DNA from: Nitrosomonas supralitoralis
Lineage (GTDB): Bacteria; Pseudomonadota; Gammaproteobacteria; Burkholderiales; Nitrosomonadaceae
Reading direction: 5' to 3'
DNA: 58,463 bases
Assembly (NCBI RefSeq): GCF_003011925.2
Contig: NZ_PXXU01000020.1
Coordinates: forward strand, 1 to 58,463
Notes under the pieces: model-generated
What the model was told of the DNA's origin: nothing
What the model saw: only the letters and a program-made list of their open reading frames with translations
The model's database searches: none
Shown here: in pieces, positions 1 to 8,918 of the stretch
Layout of the letters: every line of letters starts with the position of its first letter
Position numbering within the stretch: the first letter of the stretch is position 1
Made by a program: the position numbers and the translations under genes

Positions 1-16
1 AAAGCTTAAATTCCAT
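1..16 (-). CDS. 5' end of a gene running off the left edge
   Basis: An ATG on the minus strand (14-16) follows a strong ribosome binding site, CGGGAGG, six bases upstream at about 23-29. Only the first five codons (MEFKL) are inside the window, so the product cannot be named. The support is the ribosome binding site plus a palindromic promoter element about 80 bp upstream that matches those of the lipoprotein genes near 8.9-11.8 kb. It may therefore belong to the same regulatory group. Confidence 0.45.
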
Positions 17-69
17 CAAAACCTCCCGGATGAAAAATATACATCTAGAAAACAGCTTTAATTTACCAA

Positions 70-114
70 AATATGCTTATTTATAACAGCTTATTCTAAT
101 GGCTTCCATTAGAA
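70..114 (-). promoter_or_regulatory. Palindromic promoter element, copy 4 (left-edge gene)
   Basis: The inverted repeat TTCTAATGG-CTT-CCATTAGAA spans 94-114 with 9 bp perfect arms. Its core TAATGG-N3-CCATTA is the one found before the lipoprotein genes at 8819, 9158 and 11783. Read on the minus strand, the right half overlaps a TTAGAA that could serve as -35. A CATATT lies 18 bp further (70-75) as a possible -10. The palindrome core is about 81 bp before the start codon of the left-edge gene, against 82-89 bp at the lipoprotein genes. The regulator is unknown. Confidence 0.5.
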
Positions 115-155
115 ATCAAACCTAATGGGAAATCTGGATTTATTTGGAAATTTAA

Positions 156-189
156 AAAGCACTTAGCCTATTTACATGCTAAGTGCTTT
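156..189 (-). terminator. Rho-independent terminator of the tRNA operon
   Basis: A 12 bp perfect stem (AAAGCACTTAGC with GCTAAGTGCTTT) encloses a 10-base loop. On the minus strand it runs into a T tract, just after the tRNA-Phe gene. Confidence 0.8.
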
Positions 190-196
190 ATTTATT

Positions 197-272
<76 letters not shown>

Positions 273-339
273 ATTTGTGAAATGACTGGAAAAAGCGGAT
301 AAGTCTGTTTATTGAATTGTAATAGATTATTCGATGAGT

Positions 340-416
340 TGGCGCGCCCGGCAGGATTCGAACCCACGACCCCTTGGTTCGTAGCCAAGTACTCTATCCA
401 ACTGAGCTACGGGCGC
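340..416 (-). tRNA. tRNA-Arg (ACG)
   Basis: A 77-base cloverleaf on the minus strand with acceptor GCGCCCG paired to CGGGCGC, anticodon loop CTACGAA (anticodon ACG), T loop GTTCGAATC and an encoded CCA. The A in the wobble position is normally deaminated to inosine by TadA in bacteria. It is the first gene of the operon, about 45 bases after a perfect -10 box. Confidence 0.97.
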
Positions 417-460
417 TTAAATACCATCGAATTACTTCCAGCTTGTTAAGCAACCGGGGG

Positions 461-466
461 ATTATA
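461..466 (-). promoter_or_regulatory. -10 box of the tRNA-Arg/tRNA-Phe operon
   Basis: A perfect TATAAT on the minus strand is followed by the C/G-only stretch CCCCCGG before transcription of tRNA-Arg begins. A GC-rich discriminator is typical of stringently controlled stable-RNA promoters. No good -35 hexamer is visible at 16-18 bp. Confidence 0.6.
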
Positions 467-917
467 TCAGATTGAAGCAAACACGGGATTCGAAGTTGTT
501 GCATTTTGCTGCTGTTCCGGTGCTTTCAAACTGTAATCGACTAAGCCGATTGTTTCTCTTTCTTTATGAATCATCACAATTTCATTTTCGGGGGCGATAA
601 TGGTGTATTTAGCTCATCTTGTCAAGATTAAACTCCATTCTTACTGATTCTTGACAAGTCGTTGAGAACTGTCTGCATCCCTGTTGCGGCTTTAGAAAAG
701 TGCTGAGAGCGCCTATTGATTAGCATAAATTGTGCATTTCCGTTTGTTTTTAATTTGCATCAACCTGTGCGAAAAACGTGCTTAACAATTTGCCAGGATT
801 AGGAATAGTAACAAAAAGTGTGATCATCATGCACCAGACGTCGCTAACTTCAATGATATGTGTGCTGACGATAGTCGTTGATTGTGAATGTCACACTACT
901 AAAGTTTTACATTTTAA
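467..917. other. Intergenic stretch, no convincing gene
   Basis: About 450 bp between the tRNA promoter and the DUF1499 gene. The only hint of coding is a minus-strand open frame from 613 to 467 encoding roughly 48 residues (it includes the string IVMIHKERETIGLVDY). It begins just after an in-frame stop and has no credible start, so it may be a decayed gene end. Nothing else was recognised. Confidence 0.4.
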
Positions 918-1679
918 TTATGTTGCTACTTTACTGTTGAGGTCGGCTAAGAACGCTTTAATACGCGCAGCATTGGTACCCATGTCGCTAATGCCAATAC
1001 GGGAAGCGGAACGCATATCTACGATCGTTTTATCGTCTTTAGCGGATACGCGAATCACAACATCATCCTTAAAGCCCATGATCCTGGTTGTATCAGTCGC
1101 TTCGATGATGCCATTTTCTGCAGAGTCAGTAATGATGTCCCAACCACGCGCCTTGACGAGTGCAACCGCTTCTGCAAAGACTAAACTCGGATCTTTATCG
1201 ATCAACAAAGGGCCGAGGTCGGGGTACCCTGCTTGCTGAAGTTCAGTAAGATTAGCTGGAGTTTTCCGGTCAACCGAGTTGTGCTCCGTTGTTCGCAAAG
1301 TAAGAACGGTTCCAAAGCTGGGAGGATTTTGCAGGTCGGTGGTGATGTCGTGAATGCGCGGTACTTTATATCCCGCCTGAATGGTGAGAAAAACAGGCAC
1401 CACAACTGCAAGGCCAAGCGCCAGTCCAGCGAGTGCCGATAGCGTACCCGTTACTTTGGTGTCGACGGCTGTAATGATGGCGAGAATGCTGACAATGGCG
1501 GAAAGGATGGCCATCATACCCAGCGCGGCTCCTCCGAGAATAATTATCAATGCCACCTGGTAATTCATCAGGCCAAAACGATATCCCATAACAGCCAGAG
1601 CTGCGATCGCAGCGGACAAGCACGCATGCTTGAAACTCCAGCGCGCAAACTCCGAACGTTCTCTTATTTTTGCTTTCAT
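918..1679 (-). CDS. DUF1499 family membrane protein
   Basis: A 253-residue protein. The N-terminal ~105 residues hold three hydrophobic segments (about 17-37, 40-65 and 78-102). The C-terminal ~140 residues carry the features of the DUF1499 domain: the VPRIHDITTD entry motif, a two-strand core around ARGWDIIT, and an IDMRSASRIG-like end (here VDMRSASRIG). This family is widespread in proteobacteria and has no established biochemical role. The start is supported by GAGG 10 bases upstream of the ATG. It stands alone, divergent from the small lipoprotein at 1887. The family call is fairly sure; the function is unknown. Confidence 0.85.
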   Translation of the reverse strand: MKAKIRERSEFARWSFKHACLSAAIAALAVMGYRFGLMNYQVALIIILGGAALGMMAILSAIVSILAIITAVDTKVTGTLSALAGLALGLAVVVPVFLTIQAGYKVPRIHDITTDLQNPPSFGTVLTLRTTEHNSVDRKTPANLTELQQAGYPDLGPLLIDKDPSLVFAEAVALVKARGWDIITDSAENGIIEATDTTRIMGFKDDVVIRVSAKDDKTIVDMRSASRIGISDMGTNAARIKAFLADLNSKVAT

Positions 1680-1886
1680 TTTTTAATTACCTCGAATTGA
1701 CCCCGATACAAAATTATAACAGTCGTGATCCGACGGTTTCTCGCATTTCAGAAAAGCGACTGAATAGACAATATAATGATTGCTGCTGAGCAACTTATTC
1801 TGCTAAATATTTCCATATATTAAACAATAATTTCATATCTGCGACATAATTAGATTAAGCTAACGTTTCATGCGCAGGAGAATAAA

Positions 1887-2084
1887 ATGATGATGATAAA
1901 ATATTTATTCATGGCTGTACTATTTTCAACCTGGGTGCTTGCTGCTTGTAATGAACCAAAAAGAACACCTGATGGGCATCTGATGGATAGACCGAAAATG
2001 TCAGCCTATGGACCGGATGATGTTACAAAACATGATACAGATGCTTCTGGTGCTGACGGTGAATTGGCTGAGGACAAGCAGTGA
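1887..2084 (+). CDS. Small lipoprotein, 65 residues
   Basis: A short exported protein with a hydrophobic leader (KYLFMAVLFSTWVLAAC) and a good lipobox, L-A-A-C, with the lipidated cysteine at about residue 21. The mature part is only ~45 residues, polar and acidic, with no recognisable domain. The start follows AGGAG by eight bases. It resembles the small lipoprotein-like peptides often seen in proteobacteria, but no family is assigned. It converges on the ABC permease gene. Confidence 0.65.
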   Translation: MMMIKYLFMAVLFSTWVLAACNEPKRTPDGHLMDRPKMSAYGPDDVTKHDTDASGADGELAEDKQ

Positions 2085-2219
2085 TTTTTATAATGGTGGG
2101 CAATGGGTTGATTAAGCTTGATCCAATTTTGTAGACGGGTAAGTCGCCGCTAAGATCGGCAAACTTTGAGCGTTGGGTTGACTGCCAACAAATAAAAAAG
2201 CGAAGCATGCCTATGAAGT

Positions 2220-3422
2220 TTATTTTTTCCCCAGTGCATTCACTGCATTCAGTTTGGCTGCTTTGCTGGCGGGCATCAAACTGGCCAGAACTCCGGTTAT
2301 CAATGCGACCGTAATCCCTGCAATAGAAGCCCATGCTGGCGGCCAGGCGGGAAGCTGGGGAAACGCCAGACGTAACATCAAGCTGCCAAATTGTCCTAAC
2401 AGAAATCCTAAAATAGCGCCTGCCAACGACAATAAAAGTGCTTCGGCAAAGAACAAGCGGCGGATATCTGCGGAGGTTGCTCCGATGGCTTTCAGCAGGC
2501 CGATCTCTGCGGTGCGTTGACTGACCGCAACCAGCATTACATTCATCACCAGAATACCGGCAACAATCAGACTGATCGCGGCAATCCCCGCGACTGCCAA
2601 GGTCAGTGCCTGCAGGATGCGGTCAAAGGTCGAGAGAATGGCATCTTGCGTAATCACGGTAATGTCTTCTTCTCCATCATGACTCTGTTTTACAGTCGCT
2701 AATATCGCTTGCTTCGCCGGCTCGATTTCGCTGTGACTCTTGGCTTCAATCAGGATGCGGAATAGTGAAGTAGTATTAAACATTGTCTGGGCATAGCCAA
2801 TCGGGATAATGACTATTTCATCAGTATTGTATCCCATGGTTTCTCCTTGTGCCGTCAGAACACCAGAGACCAGGAATCGGCTATCACCCAGTCGAATGCG
2901 CTGACCGATGGCTTGAGTGCGAGGAAAGAATTCATTGGCTATTTTTGCGCCTAGAACGATCTGAGCATTACTCGCAGTGCCCTGCGCCAAAAAACTCCCT
3001 TGCGCTAGTTTCATGTGTCGGATCGGTATCAGGTTGGCGTTACTGCCGAGCACTGTCACTTCGCGCAGGCGATTGGCTGCAGATAGCTCTGCCTCGCCGA
3101 CATTGAGCGGTGCATAGCGCCGTACTTGCGGCAAACGGCCGATCAATTGCGCATCTTTTAACGTCAGATCGCGCGGTGTCTGGCCTAGCACTGCGCCCAA
3201 GAAGGCTCCCGAAGTTTCTGCCCGCCCGGGTAATACCACCAGCAGGTTGGTACCGATGGAAGAAAATTGATTGATTACATAGTTTCTTGCGCCATCACCC
3301 AGTGCTGTCAACACCACTACAGCGGCTACGCCCAATGCCATCGCGAGTACGATCAGCAATGAGCGGATGCGATAGCTCAGCACTGTTTTAAATGAGACTT
3401 GTAAAGTATCAACCAGCGTCAT
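2220..3422 (-). CDS. MacB-like ABC transporter permease (FtsX family)
   Basis: A 400-residue inner-membrane permease. One membrane segment lies near the N terminus (about 22-44). A periplasmic MacB-type core domain of roughly 190 residues follows, then three C-terminal segments (about 275-300, 325-350 and 365-388) forming the FtsX domain. MacB family members export macrolides, lipopeptides, haem precursors or lipoproteins by a mechanotransmission cycle. Unlike E. coli MacB, the ATPase is a separate gene here, and its end overlaps this start by 14 bp, which indicates translational coupling. It is the last gene of the adaptor-ATPase-permease operon. The substrate cannot be read from the sequence. 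Confidence 0.88.
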   Translation of the reverse strand: MTLVDTLQVSFKTVLSYRIRSLLIVLAMALGVAAVVVLTALGDGARNYVINQFSSIGTNLLVVLPGRAETSGAFLGAVLGQTPRDLTLKDAQLIGRLPQVRRYAPLNVGEAELSAANRLREVTVLGSNANLIPIRHMKLAQGSFLAQGTASNAQIVLGAKIANEFFPRTQAIGQRIRLGDSRFLVSGVLTAQGETMGYNTDEIVIIPIGYAQTMFNTTSLFRILIEAKSHSEIEPAKQAILATVKQSHDGEEDITVITQDAILSTFDRILQALTLAVAGIAAISLIVAGILVMNVMLVAVSQRTAEIGLLKAIGATSADIRRLFFAEALLLSLAGAILGFLLGQFGSLMLRLAFPQLPAWPPAWASIAGITVALITGVLASLMPASKAAKLNAVNALGKK

Positions 3423-4092
3423 CAGTTTGATCTGTCAAAATTTTTCCATCGCGCATGCCGATCTGACGAAGCGCACGCGCACCCAGTTCCCGATCGTGCG
3501 TAACGACAATTAATGTGGTTCCATGTTGATGCAGATTTTCCAAGAGTGTCATCACTTCTGCGCCGATTTGATGATCCAGGTTTCCGGTGGGTTCATCCGC
3601 CAGAATGACACTGGGCTGCATGATGGTTGCGCGCGCAATTGCTACGCGCTGGCGCTGTCCGCCGGAAAGCTCCGCCGGGCGGTGATGCGCGCGTTCTTTT
3701 AGCTCGAAAGCCTGCAATGCCTCATTAACACGGATTTGCCGCTGCTCATTTGGTATGCCGCTGAGTATTAATGGCAATTCGATATTTTCTGCGGCAGTCA
3801 GGCGTGGAACAAGATGGAACGATTGAAACACAAAGCCGATTTTTTCACGGCGGATTTGTGCTTGCTCGGTTTCTGATAAATCGGTAATCAATTTTTCATC
3901 CAGTTCGTAACGCCCGTTATCGGGTTTATCCAGTAAACCGAGAATATTCAGCAACGTGGATTTTCCCGAACCGGAAGGTCCCATGATCGAAACATACTCC
4001 CCAGATGCAATTTGCAGATTGATGTCATTCAGCGCATACACCGCCTGGTCACCCATATAAAATGTGCGAGTTATCGCGGTCAGGCGTATCAT
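3409..4092 (-). CDS. ABC transporter ATPase, LolD/MacB type
   Basis: A 227-residue nucleotide-binding subunit with all expected motifs. The Walker A is GPSGSGKST (about 39-47), followed by a Q-loop in [15 protein letters not shown], the ABC signature LSGGQRQR, Walker [13 protein letters not shown] and the switch histidine in VVTHD. The close spacing of these and the length are typical of the LolD/MacB/FtsE group. It powers the permease encoded next, overlapping it by 14 bp, and sits 2 bp after the adaptor gene. This forms a tripartite exporter operon with the periplasmic adaptor. Confidence 0.92.
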   Translation of the reverse strand: MIRLTAITRTFYMGDQAVYALNDINLQIASGEYVSIMGPSGSGKSTLLNILGLLDKPDNGRYELDEKLITDLSETEQAQIRREKIGFVFQSFHLVPRLTAAENIELPLILSGIPNEQRQIRVNEALQAFELKERAHHRPAELSGGQRQRVAIARATIMQPSVILADEPTGNLDHQIGAEVMTLLENLHQHGTTLIVVTHDRELGARALRQIGMRDGKILTDQTDDAG

Positions 4093-4094
4093 GA

Positions 4095-5243
4095 TTATTG
4101 TGGCTTGGGTTGCACGGCAACGCCCGCTTTGATATCGTCCTGATCAAAGGACATCAGAACTTGATCCCCTGCTTTCAACCCGCTGCGGATTTCGGTAAAA
4201 CTCCAATTGCTCAAACCGGTTTCCAGTGATTGCTCAACTAATCGATTTTTTTCATCCACCGTCCAGACTTTATTATTTTGCCGGATGGCTTGCGTCGGGA
4301 TACGCAGGACATTTTCCTTGCGTTCAAGGATCACTTCCACATCGGCGCTGTAACCGACGAGCAAGGTATCCGTTGGAATCTGCAGAAAATCCATTTCGAT
4401 ATCCACCGTGCGCGCCTGTTTCTCGATTTCAGTCACATAAGGCGCAATGCGCCGTATTTTGCCGGGAAAGACTTTTTCCGGCATGGCATCCAGCGTGATG
4501 CGCGCTTCCTGCCCCACCCTGATTTTGGGCGCATCGACTTCATCCATCGGAGCGGTGACATACAGACAACTGTCATCGATCAGATCGATCGTCGGCGGGG
4601 TAGGGATACCGGGTGGCGAAGGCGTGGTGTATTCGCCTAATTCGCCGGAAATTTTTCCAATCACGCCGGAAAACGGCGCGCTGATAATAGTACGGTCAAT
4701 TCCGGCCTGGGATACGTGAATCTGCGCTTCGGCACGCTTGATGTCGGAAATGGCCGCTTCGCAACTGGCCTGACGGGAACGTGCGTTGGCATTGGTATCG
4801 TCGGCGCGCTGCGAGCTGACAAAACCCTTTTCCACCAATTGTTGAGTACGGATTGATTCGCGTCGGGCATTTTCCGCCAGAATGCAGGTTTCGCGGCGAC
4901 GTTCTTGCGCCATTGCTAGTTGACGTTGTGCCAGTTCGCGTTGTGCCAGCAGATCCTCATTCCATAATTCCAATAAAATCTGGCCCTTTTGCACATGATC
5001 GCCTTCTTTTACCCTGATTTTTGCGATCTGCCCACCCGTCATGGGTGCAAGGTTGGATCGCTGGCAGGATTTGATCGTGCCAGCGCGCGTGTTGACAATC
5101 GTGGTTTCTACATTGCCTTTGGCGATGAGGGCTAAATCCACCTCTAGTGGTTTAGGTCGGGTGTAATGCCAACTTGCAAACGCAATTGCGCTTGTTATGG
5201 CGATAAAACTGACCCATCGGAACGGTTTGTTAATGAATGGCAT
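4095..5243 (-). CDS. Periplasmic adaptor (HlyD/MacA family) of the ABC exporter
   Basis: A 382-residue membrane-fusion protein. It has an N-terminal anchor (about 11-28), a lipoyl half-motif around GGQIAKIRVKEGDHVQKGQILLEL and a coiled-coil hairpin rich in Q, E, R and A (about 95-185). The second lipoyl half is SAPFSGVIGKISGELGEYT, and beta-barrel and membrane-proximal domains follow. It would link the permease to an outer-membrane channel encoded elsewhere, since no TolC-like gene is adjacent. The ATG at 5243 was chosen over a TTG four codons upstream; neither has a strong ribosome binding site. First gene of the operon. Confidence 0.88.
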   Translation of the reverse strand: MPFINKPFRWVSFIAITSAIAFASWHYTRPKPLEVDLALIAKGNVETTIVNTRAGTIKSCQRSNLAPMTGGQIAKIRVKEGDHVQKGQILLELWNEDLLAQRELAQRQLAMAQERRRETCILAENARRESIRTQQLVEKGFVSSQRADDTNANARSRQASCEAAISDIKRAEAQIHVSQAGIDRTIISAPFSGVIGKISGELGEYTTPSPPGIPTPPTIDLIDDSCLYVTAPMDEVDAPKIRVGQEARITLDAMPEKVFPGKIRRIAPYVTEIEKQARTVDIEMDFLQIPTDTLLVGYSADVEVILERKENVLRIPTQAIRQNNKVWTVDEKNRLVEQSLETGLSNWSFTEIRSGLKAGDQVLMSFDQDDIKAGVAVQPKPQ

Positions 5244-5381
5244 CGTCAGAAGCAATGTGTGGATAGACAGGAAATGTCATCGTGTTGTGTTTCACTGCAA
5301 AAATGCGTATTTTACACGTTCAGTTAGCGTTGCTCGCTGACAACTCATAAAAACCGATAAAACCTTTAACAGACATTCCGT

Positions 5382-7016
5382 ATGATCAATATTTGGCGCA
5401 AAAAATTCATCTTATCCCATTCCGATCAGCCCACAACGGTCGAGGATATCCGTCCCACCGAAAATGATTATGAGACACTGGATGCAAAAACCTTTGAAGC
5501 AATTGAGGCGGAAGCCCTGTTTCATGCGATCAACCAAACCCAAACAGAGACCGGCCGGCTGACGCTGTATCGCTCCATCGCCCGTCCGGCTCAGGATGCG
5601 ATAATGTTGCAACAGAAGCAGATAGCGTTGCGTGAAATGGAATCGGATCCGCAATTGTATGATGCGATCACAAAATTTGTGAGTAAAACGGCTTCTGGAG
5701 AAAAATCATTGAAATATCTGTTGTATGGTGAATTTGTCGGCGGCCTGACGACCGAGGATCCGAGCAGTCGCACGGATAAGCTAGAATTTGGCGGCTATGG
5801 TTATCGGCAATACGTCGACGGAACCGAATTTGCCGTGGATCTGGTTGAAGGCGCTGCACAAATTCCGCAACCACAATCTCCCTATTTGCGCACACTGCTG
5901 GATGCTTTTCGTGATTTCGGCCGATCGCGCATTTATGCTTTGATGCAAGGTCCGGCTTACGTCTCCGGCAGCAAGTTCAAGAGCCAAAAAGAAAAATCGG
6001 CTTTTGATCTGTTTTCACGTTTCCGGCCTTCATTGTTTAAACTCGTGCCAATAGTAACTTTTTTTGCTGCGTCGTATGGCATTCTGTTTTTCTTTCAAAA
6101 CTTCATGCCGCAGTTCAATGTATCTTACATCGGTTATGGCATTCTGGCGCTAACCGTTCCGGTATTCCCGATTTTGCTGCTGGCGATGGGCGTATCCGAC
6201 CGTGATTCGATTATTTATCCGTTGCGCAAGCAATTCCGCGAAAGCCCGGAACTGGCCAAGACTGTCGAAGCATTCGGCATGCTGGATGAGTTATTGTCTT
6301 TTTGTCGCTATGGTCAGTCGCTTGTCGGCGACAAGGTATTGCCGCAGATTCTCGATGAAAAACAGCACCGCCTGACCGTCATTCAAGCCCGAAACCCATT
6401 ATTGATCAAAAGCATTCCGGATTACGTGCCGAATGATATTCACCTCGATCAGGCAGGGCGCGTACTGATTATCACCGGCCCGAACAGTGGCGGCAAAACG
6501 GCATATTGCAAGACCGTGGTGCAAATTCAGCTACTCGGGCAAATCGGCTGCTATATTCCTGCCACACAAGGGCAACTGGTTCCAGCGGAACATCTCTATT
6601 ATCAAGTGCCCGACCCCGGCCAGCTCAGCGCCGCAATGGGGCGTTTCGGCCATGAACTCCAGCGCACCAAGGAGATTTTCTTTAATGCCACCGCGCTCAG
6701 TCTGGTGGTGCTGGATGAATTATCCGAAGGCACAACGTTTGAAGAAAAAATGACCATTTCGGAATATATCCTGAAAGGATTCCATAAACTTGGTGCCAGC
6801 ACTTTACTGGTCACGCACAACCATGAGCTGTGCGAACTGTTGCAAAAAGACAGCATTGGCCGCTATTTGCAAGTTGAATTTATGCCGCAAGGTCCGACGC
6901 ACCGAATGATTGAAGGTATCTCCAAAGTCAGTCATGCGGATCGTGTCGCCAGTGCGATAGGATTTAGTCAAAGGGACGTGGAAGCGCATTTGGAAAGGCA
7001 GGGGGGGAATCATTAA
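5382..7016 (+). CDS. Membrane-anchored MutS-like ATPase
   Basis: A 544-residue protein whose C-terminal ~220 residues form a MutS-type (domain V) ATPase. The Walker A is GPNSGGKTAYCKT (about 367-379), the Walker B is LSLVVLDEL, and a VTHNHEL switch histidine follows. The usual DELGRGTS motif is altered to DELSEGTTFEEK. The mismatch-binding and connector domains of MutS are absent. Instead two adjacent hydrophobic segments (about 222-242 and 250-270) suggest an inner-membrane anchor. A role in mismatch repair is therefore unlikely. Related proteins are usually labelled MutS-related and have no settled function. It is divergent from the ABC exporter and stands alone. Confidence 0.8.
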   Translation: MINIWRKKFILSHSDQPTTVEDIRPTENDYETLDAKTFEAIEAEALFHAINQTQTETGRLTLYRSIARPAQDAIMLQQKQIALREMESDPQLYDAITKFVSKTASGEKSLKYLLYGEFVGGLTTEDPSSRTDKLEFGGYGYRQYVDGTEFAVDLVEGAAQIPQPQSPYLRTLLDAFRDFGRSRIYALMQGPAYVSGSKFKSQKEKSAFDLFSRFRPSLFKLVPIVTFFAASYGILFFFQNFMPQFNVSYIGYGILALTVPVFPILLLAMGVSDRDSIIYPLRKQFRESPELAKTVEAFGMLDELLSFCRYGQSLVGDKVLPQILDEKQHRLTVIQARNPLLIKSIPDYVPNDIHLDQAGRVLIITGPNSGGKTAYCKTVVQIQLLGQIGCYIPATQGQLVPAEHLYYQVPDPGQLSAAMGRFGHELQRTKEIFFNATALSLVVLDELSEGTTFEEKMTISEYILKGFHKLGASTLLVTHNHELCELLQKDSIGRYLQVEFMPQGPTHRMIEGISKVSHADRVASAIGFSQRDVEAHLERQGGNH

Positions 7017-7084
7017 GGCAAAATATGATTTGTCAAAGATGAAGTCGCGTATTGAAATTTTTTACCAAAAGGATCTTCCCACTA

Positions 7085-7261
7085 TCAGCTTTCGTAGGCA
7101 TGATCCTTTATGTTTAGATCTAAAAGTTCGCTTGAGGTAGTGTCAACGGGACGGGAACTCTTGATCGGATTATCATGTATTATTAAGAATCCAAATAGAA
7201 TAAGTATAGCCAGTCCGGAAAACGCCAAATCAGGTTCTTTATCTCTCTGCGGAAGTATCAT
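7085..7261 (-). CDS. Small single-span membrane protein, 58 residues
   Basis: An ATG on the minus strand is preceded by GAGGAG at a good distance (8 bases). The 58-codon frame encodes a charged N terminus (ILPQRDKEPD), one hydrophobic span of about 18 residues (ending in LFGFLIIHD) and a polar tail. It lies 115 bp downstream of the porin gene on the same strand and could be expressed with it. Support comes from the ribosome binding site and the membrane-protein layout; no family was recognised. Confidence 0.5.
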   Translation of the reverse strand: MILPQRDKEPDLAFSGLAILILFGFLIIHDNPIKSSRPVDTTSSELLDLNIKDHAYES

Positions 7262-7375
7262 CTTGTTACTCCTCTTTTAAGTGGCTCTTTTTTAAAATCA
7301 ACTTACTTTATATTGACTCTGGAAGCAATAATCCGATTTTCCGAGCGGATACAGCAATGCCAGTTATTCCAATCC

Positions 7376-8731
7376 CTAAAAGGGCAGCAAAAAATCGAGT
7401 GAAAACAGGATCTGATCTTTGTTGCCGCCGAACGGCCGGTATGCGGTTGTATGATACGCATCGGCCCGGTCATAGCGAATGTTCGGGCGGATCGTGAGTT
7501 TTTTCAGTGCATTCCAGGTCAGTTTAAGCGTTTTGGCGGCTTTCCAGTTTAAACCGAGCGTCACGTTATAATAATCGGCCGGAGCTGAGGTGACAACGTT
7601 GGGATTGCCAGCATAGCTGACGGTAGTGCCATTCACAACATTGGTGGCAGCGGCGATTCGGAATGGCGAGGGGTTACGAAAGCCTTCTTCGTCACGATAC
7701 CATTCGCCACGTGCGCCGATCGATACATTGTCGGTCAGGTCATAGTAGAGATGGATGAGGGCGCTGAACCATTCAGCATCTTTGATTACGTTGGTATATT
7801 TTAAGTTGTTCAGCAGCACGCCGCCAGCATGGCCATAGACATGGTGTAAAACCAACAAGGTTCTGGGGGTGATTCTGTGTTTAAAGACGATATTGTAGAA
7901 CCCCCAGATTTCACTGCTGCGCGCGGAAGTTTCACCATAGGTGCCAGATAGATGTAATGAAGTGGCTTGATTGTCGCTGGTCCAGGTGAATCCTCCCAAT
8001 CCACTCCAACTGCTTAGTTGCCTATCCCAGCCAGCATCCCAGCCACCCGTTGCGCTGCCTGTTAATGGGCCTCCGATAATTTGCCAATTTGCGTTAGCTT
8101 GATAAGTGGCCAGCATTCCCGTATGAGTGAAAGGTTCACCGACATTCAAGGTATAAGCACGTGTATAGAAAAAGTTGTCGGGTGCTGGAACGGTTTCGAA
8201 GCCGGTAGGGGTATAGAAGTGACCTAATTTTACGTTGAGCCCGTTACCAACAGGTACATATGCTTCAAAAAATGCTTGTGGCAGAGCTATACCGTAGGTG
8301 CGAGTAGAGGCGCAGCATAGGTTGAGGTCCCAATTATTTCTTTTGAGCGGCGTTCCATCATTGACATCAAACGCTGGTACGCCAAACGCTTGAGTGAAAA
8401 TAGCATCAGTTCCGAACATAAAATCGAAACGCCCGCCAAAGTCCCATGCTTTGCCTTCAGAGACGACCGAACGCCGCATAAACAGGTTAAATTGATTCAA
8501 CTGAAACTTGTTGGCCTGATCGGCAAAAATGACAGGGCCATTAAACCCTCCGGATTGGCTGGGATTTAACGTTGCGCCCCCATGAATCCAGCCGCCGAAG
8601 TCCAGTTTATGACGGGTAAGGAATTCTTTAAAGCTGCTGGCACAAAGATTATCAGAATAGATTGAGCAAAGAAGGATGCCGCTCGTCAAGGCGAATATCA
8701 GCCATCCTGAACATTTCAAGTTACATTTCAT
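7376..8731 (-). CDS. Outer-membrane beta-barrel porin, paralogue 1
   Basis: A 451-residue protein with a signal peptide (about 1-31), alternating hydrophobic strands throughout and a terminal phenylalanine, the signature for insertion by the BAM machinery. The strings GGWIHGGATLNPSQ and NQFNLFMRR are typical of the BBP2 (OmpL-like porin-2, PF07642) family. A conserved LCC pair before STRTYG is unusual for a barrel and may form a loop disulfide. It is about 70 percent similar by eye to the protein at 9716-11092. The substrate is unknown. Its start is 88 bp from the palindromic element at 8819, which also faces the truncated lipoprotein gene on the other strand. Confidence 0.85.
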   Translation of the reverse strand: MKCNLKCSGWLIFALTSGILLCSIYSDNLCASSFKEFLTRHKLDFGGWIHGGATLNPSQSGGFNGPVIFADQANKFQLNQFNLFMRRSVVSEGKAWDFGGRFDFMFGTDAIFTQAFGVPAFDVNDGTPLKRNNWDLNLCCASTRTYGIALPQAFFEAYVPVGNGLNVKLGHFYTPTGFETVPAPDNFFYTRAYTLNVGEPFTHTGMLATYQANANWQIIGGPLTGSATGGWDAGWDRQLSSWSGLGGFTWTSDNQATSLHLSGTYGETSARSSEIWGFYNIVFKHRITPRTLLVLHHVYGHAGGVLLNNLKYTNVIKDAEWFSALIHLYYDLTDNVSIGARGEWYRDEEGFRNPSPFRIAAATNVVNGTTVSYAGNPNVVTSAPADYYNVTLGLNWKAAKTLKLTWNALKKLTIRPNIRYDRADAYHTTAYRPFGGNKDQILFSLDFLLPF

Positions 8732-8818
8732 TTTAAGGGTTATTAAATTAACGTTCTGATAAATATTGTCTTTCTAATAGCTTTTGTCTGAAAACTATTG
8801 TAGTTACAAAGACAAGGT

Positions 8819-8860
8819 TAATGGTTTCCATTGATAGAAAACAATGGTTTTGCCCAATAT
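8819..8860 (+). promoter_or_regulatory. Palindromic promoter element, copy 1
   Basis: The palindrome core TAATGGTTTCCATTG (8819-8833) is followed by AAAACAATGG and CCCAATAT, which recur in copies 2 and 3. A TTGATA overlapping the right half (8831-8836) and CAATAT 18 bp on (8855-8860) are possible -35 and -10 boxes, the latter weak. A second inverted repeat, CCATTG with CAATGG, overlaps it (8828-8847). It sits between divergent genes, 83-86 bp from the truncated lipoprotein start and 88 bp from the porin start, so it could control both. Confidence 0.6.
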
Positions 8861-8918
8861 ACGCCTAGCGTTTACCAAACTAAGATGATGCCATACCGTA
8901 AAACAGGAGGTATTCATG

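Noticed and set aside
467..613. Minus-strand open frame beside the tRNA promoter
   Set aside because: Begins at a stop codon with no usable start; at most the decayed end of a gene. Its 3' end abuts the tRNA -10 box.
778..1239. 153-residue plus-strand frame
   Set aside because: Antisense to the well-supported DUF1499 gene, with no ribosome binding site or domain.
7068..7109. Inverted repeat AAAGGATC...GATCCTTT after the MutS-like gene
   Set aside because: Loop of about 26 bases and no T tract; overlaps the small membrane protein frame.
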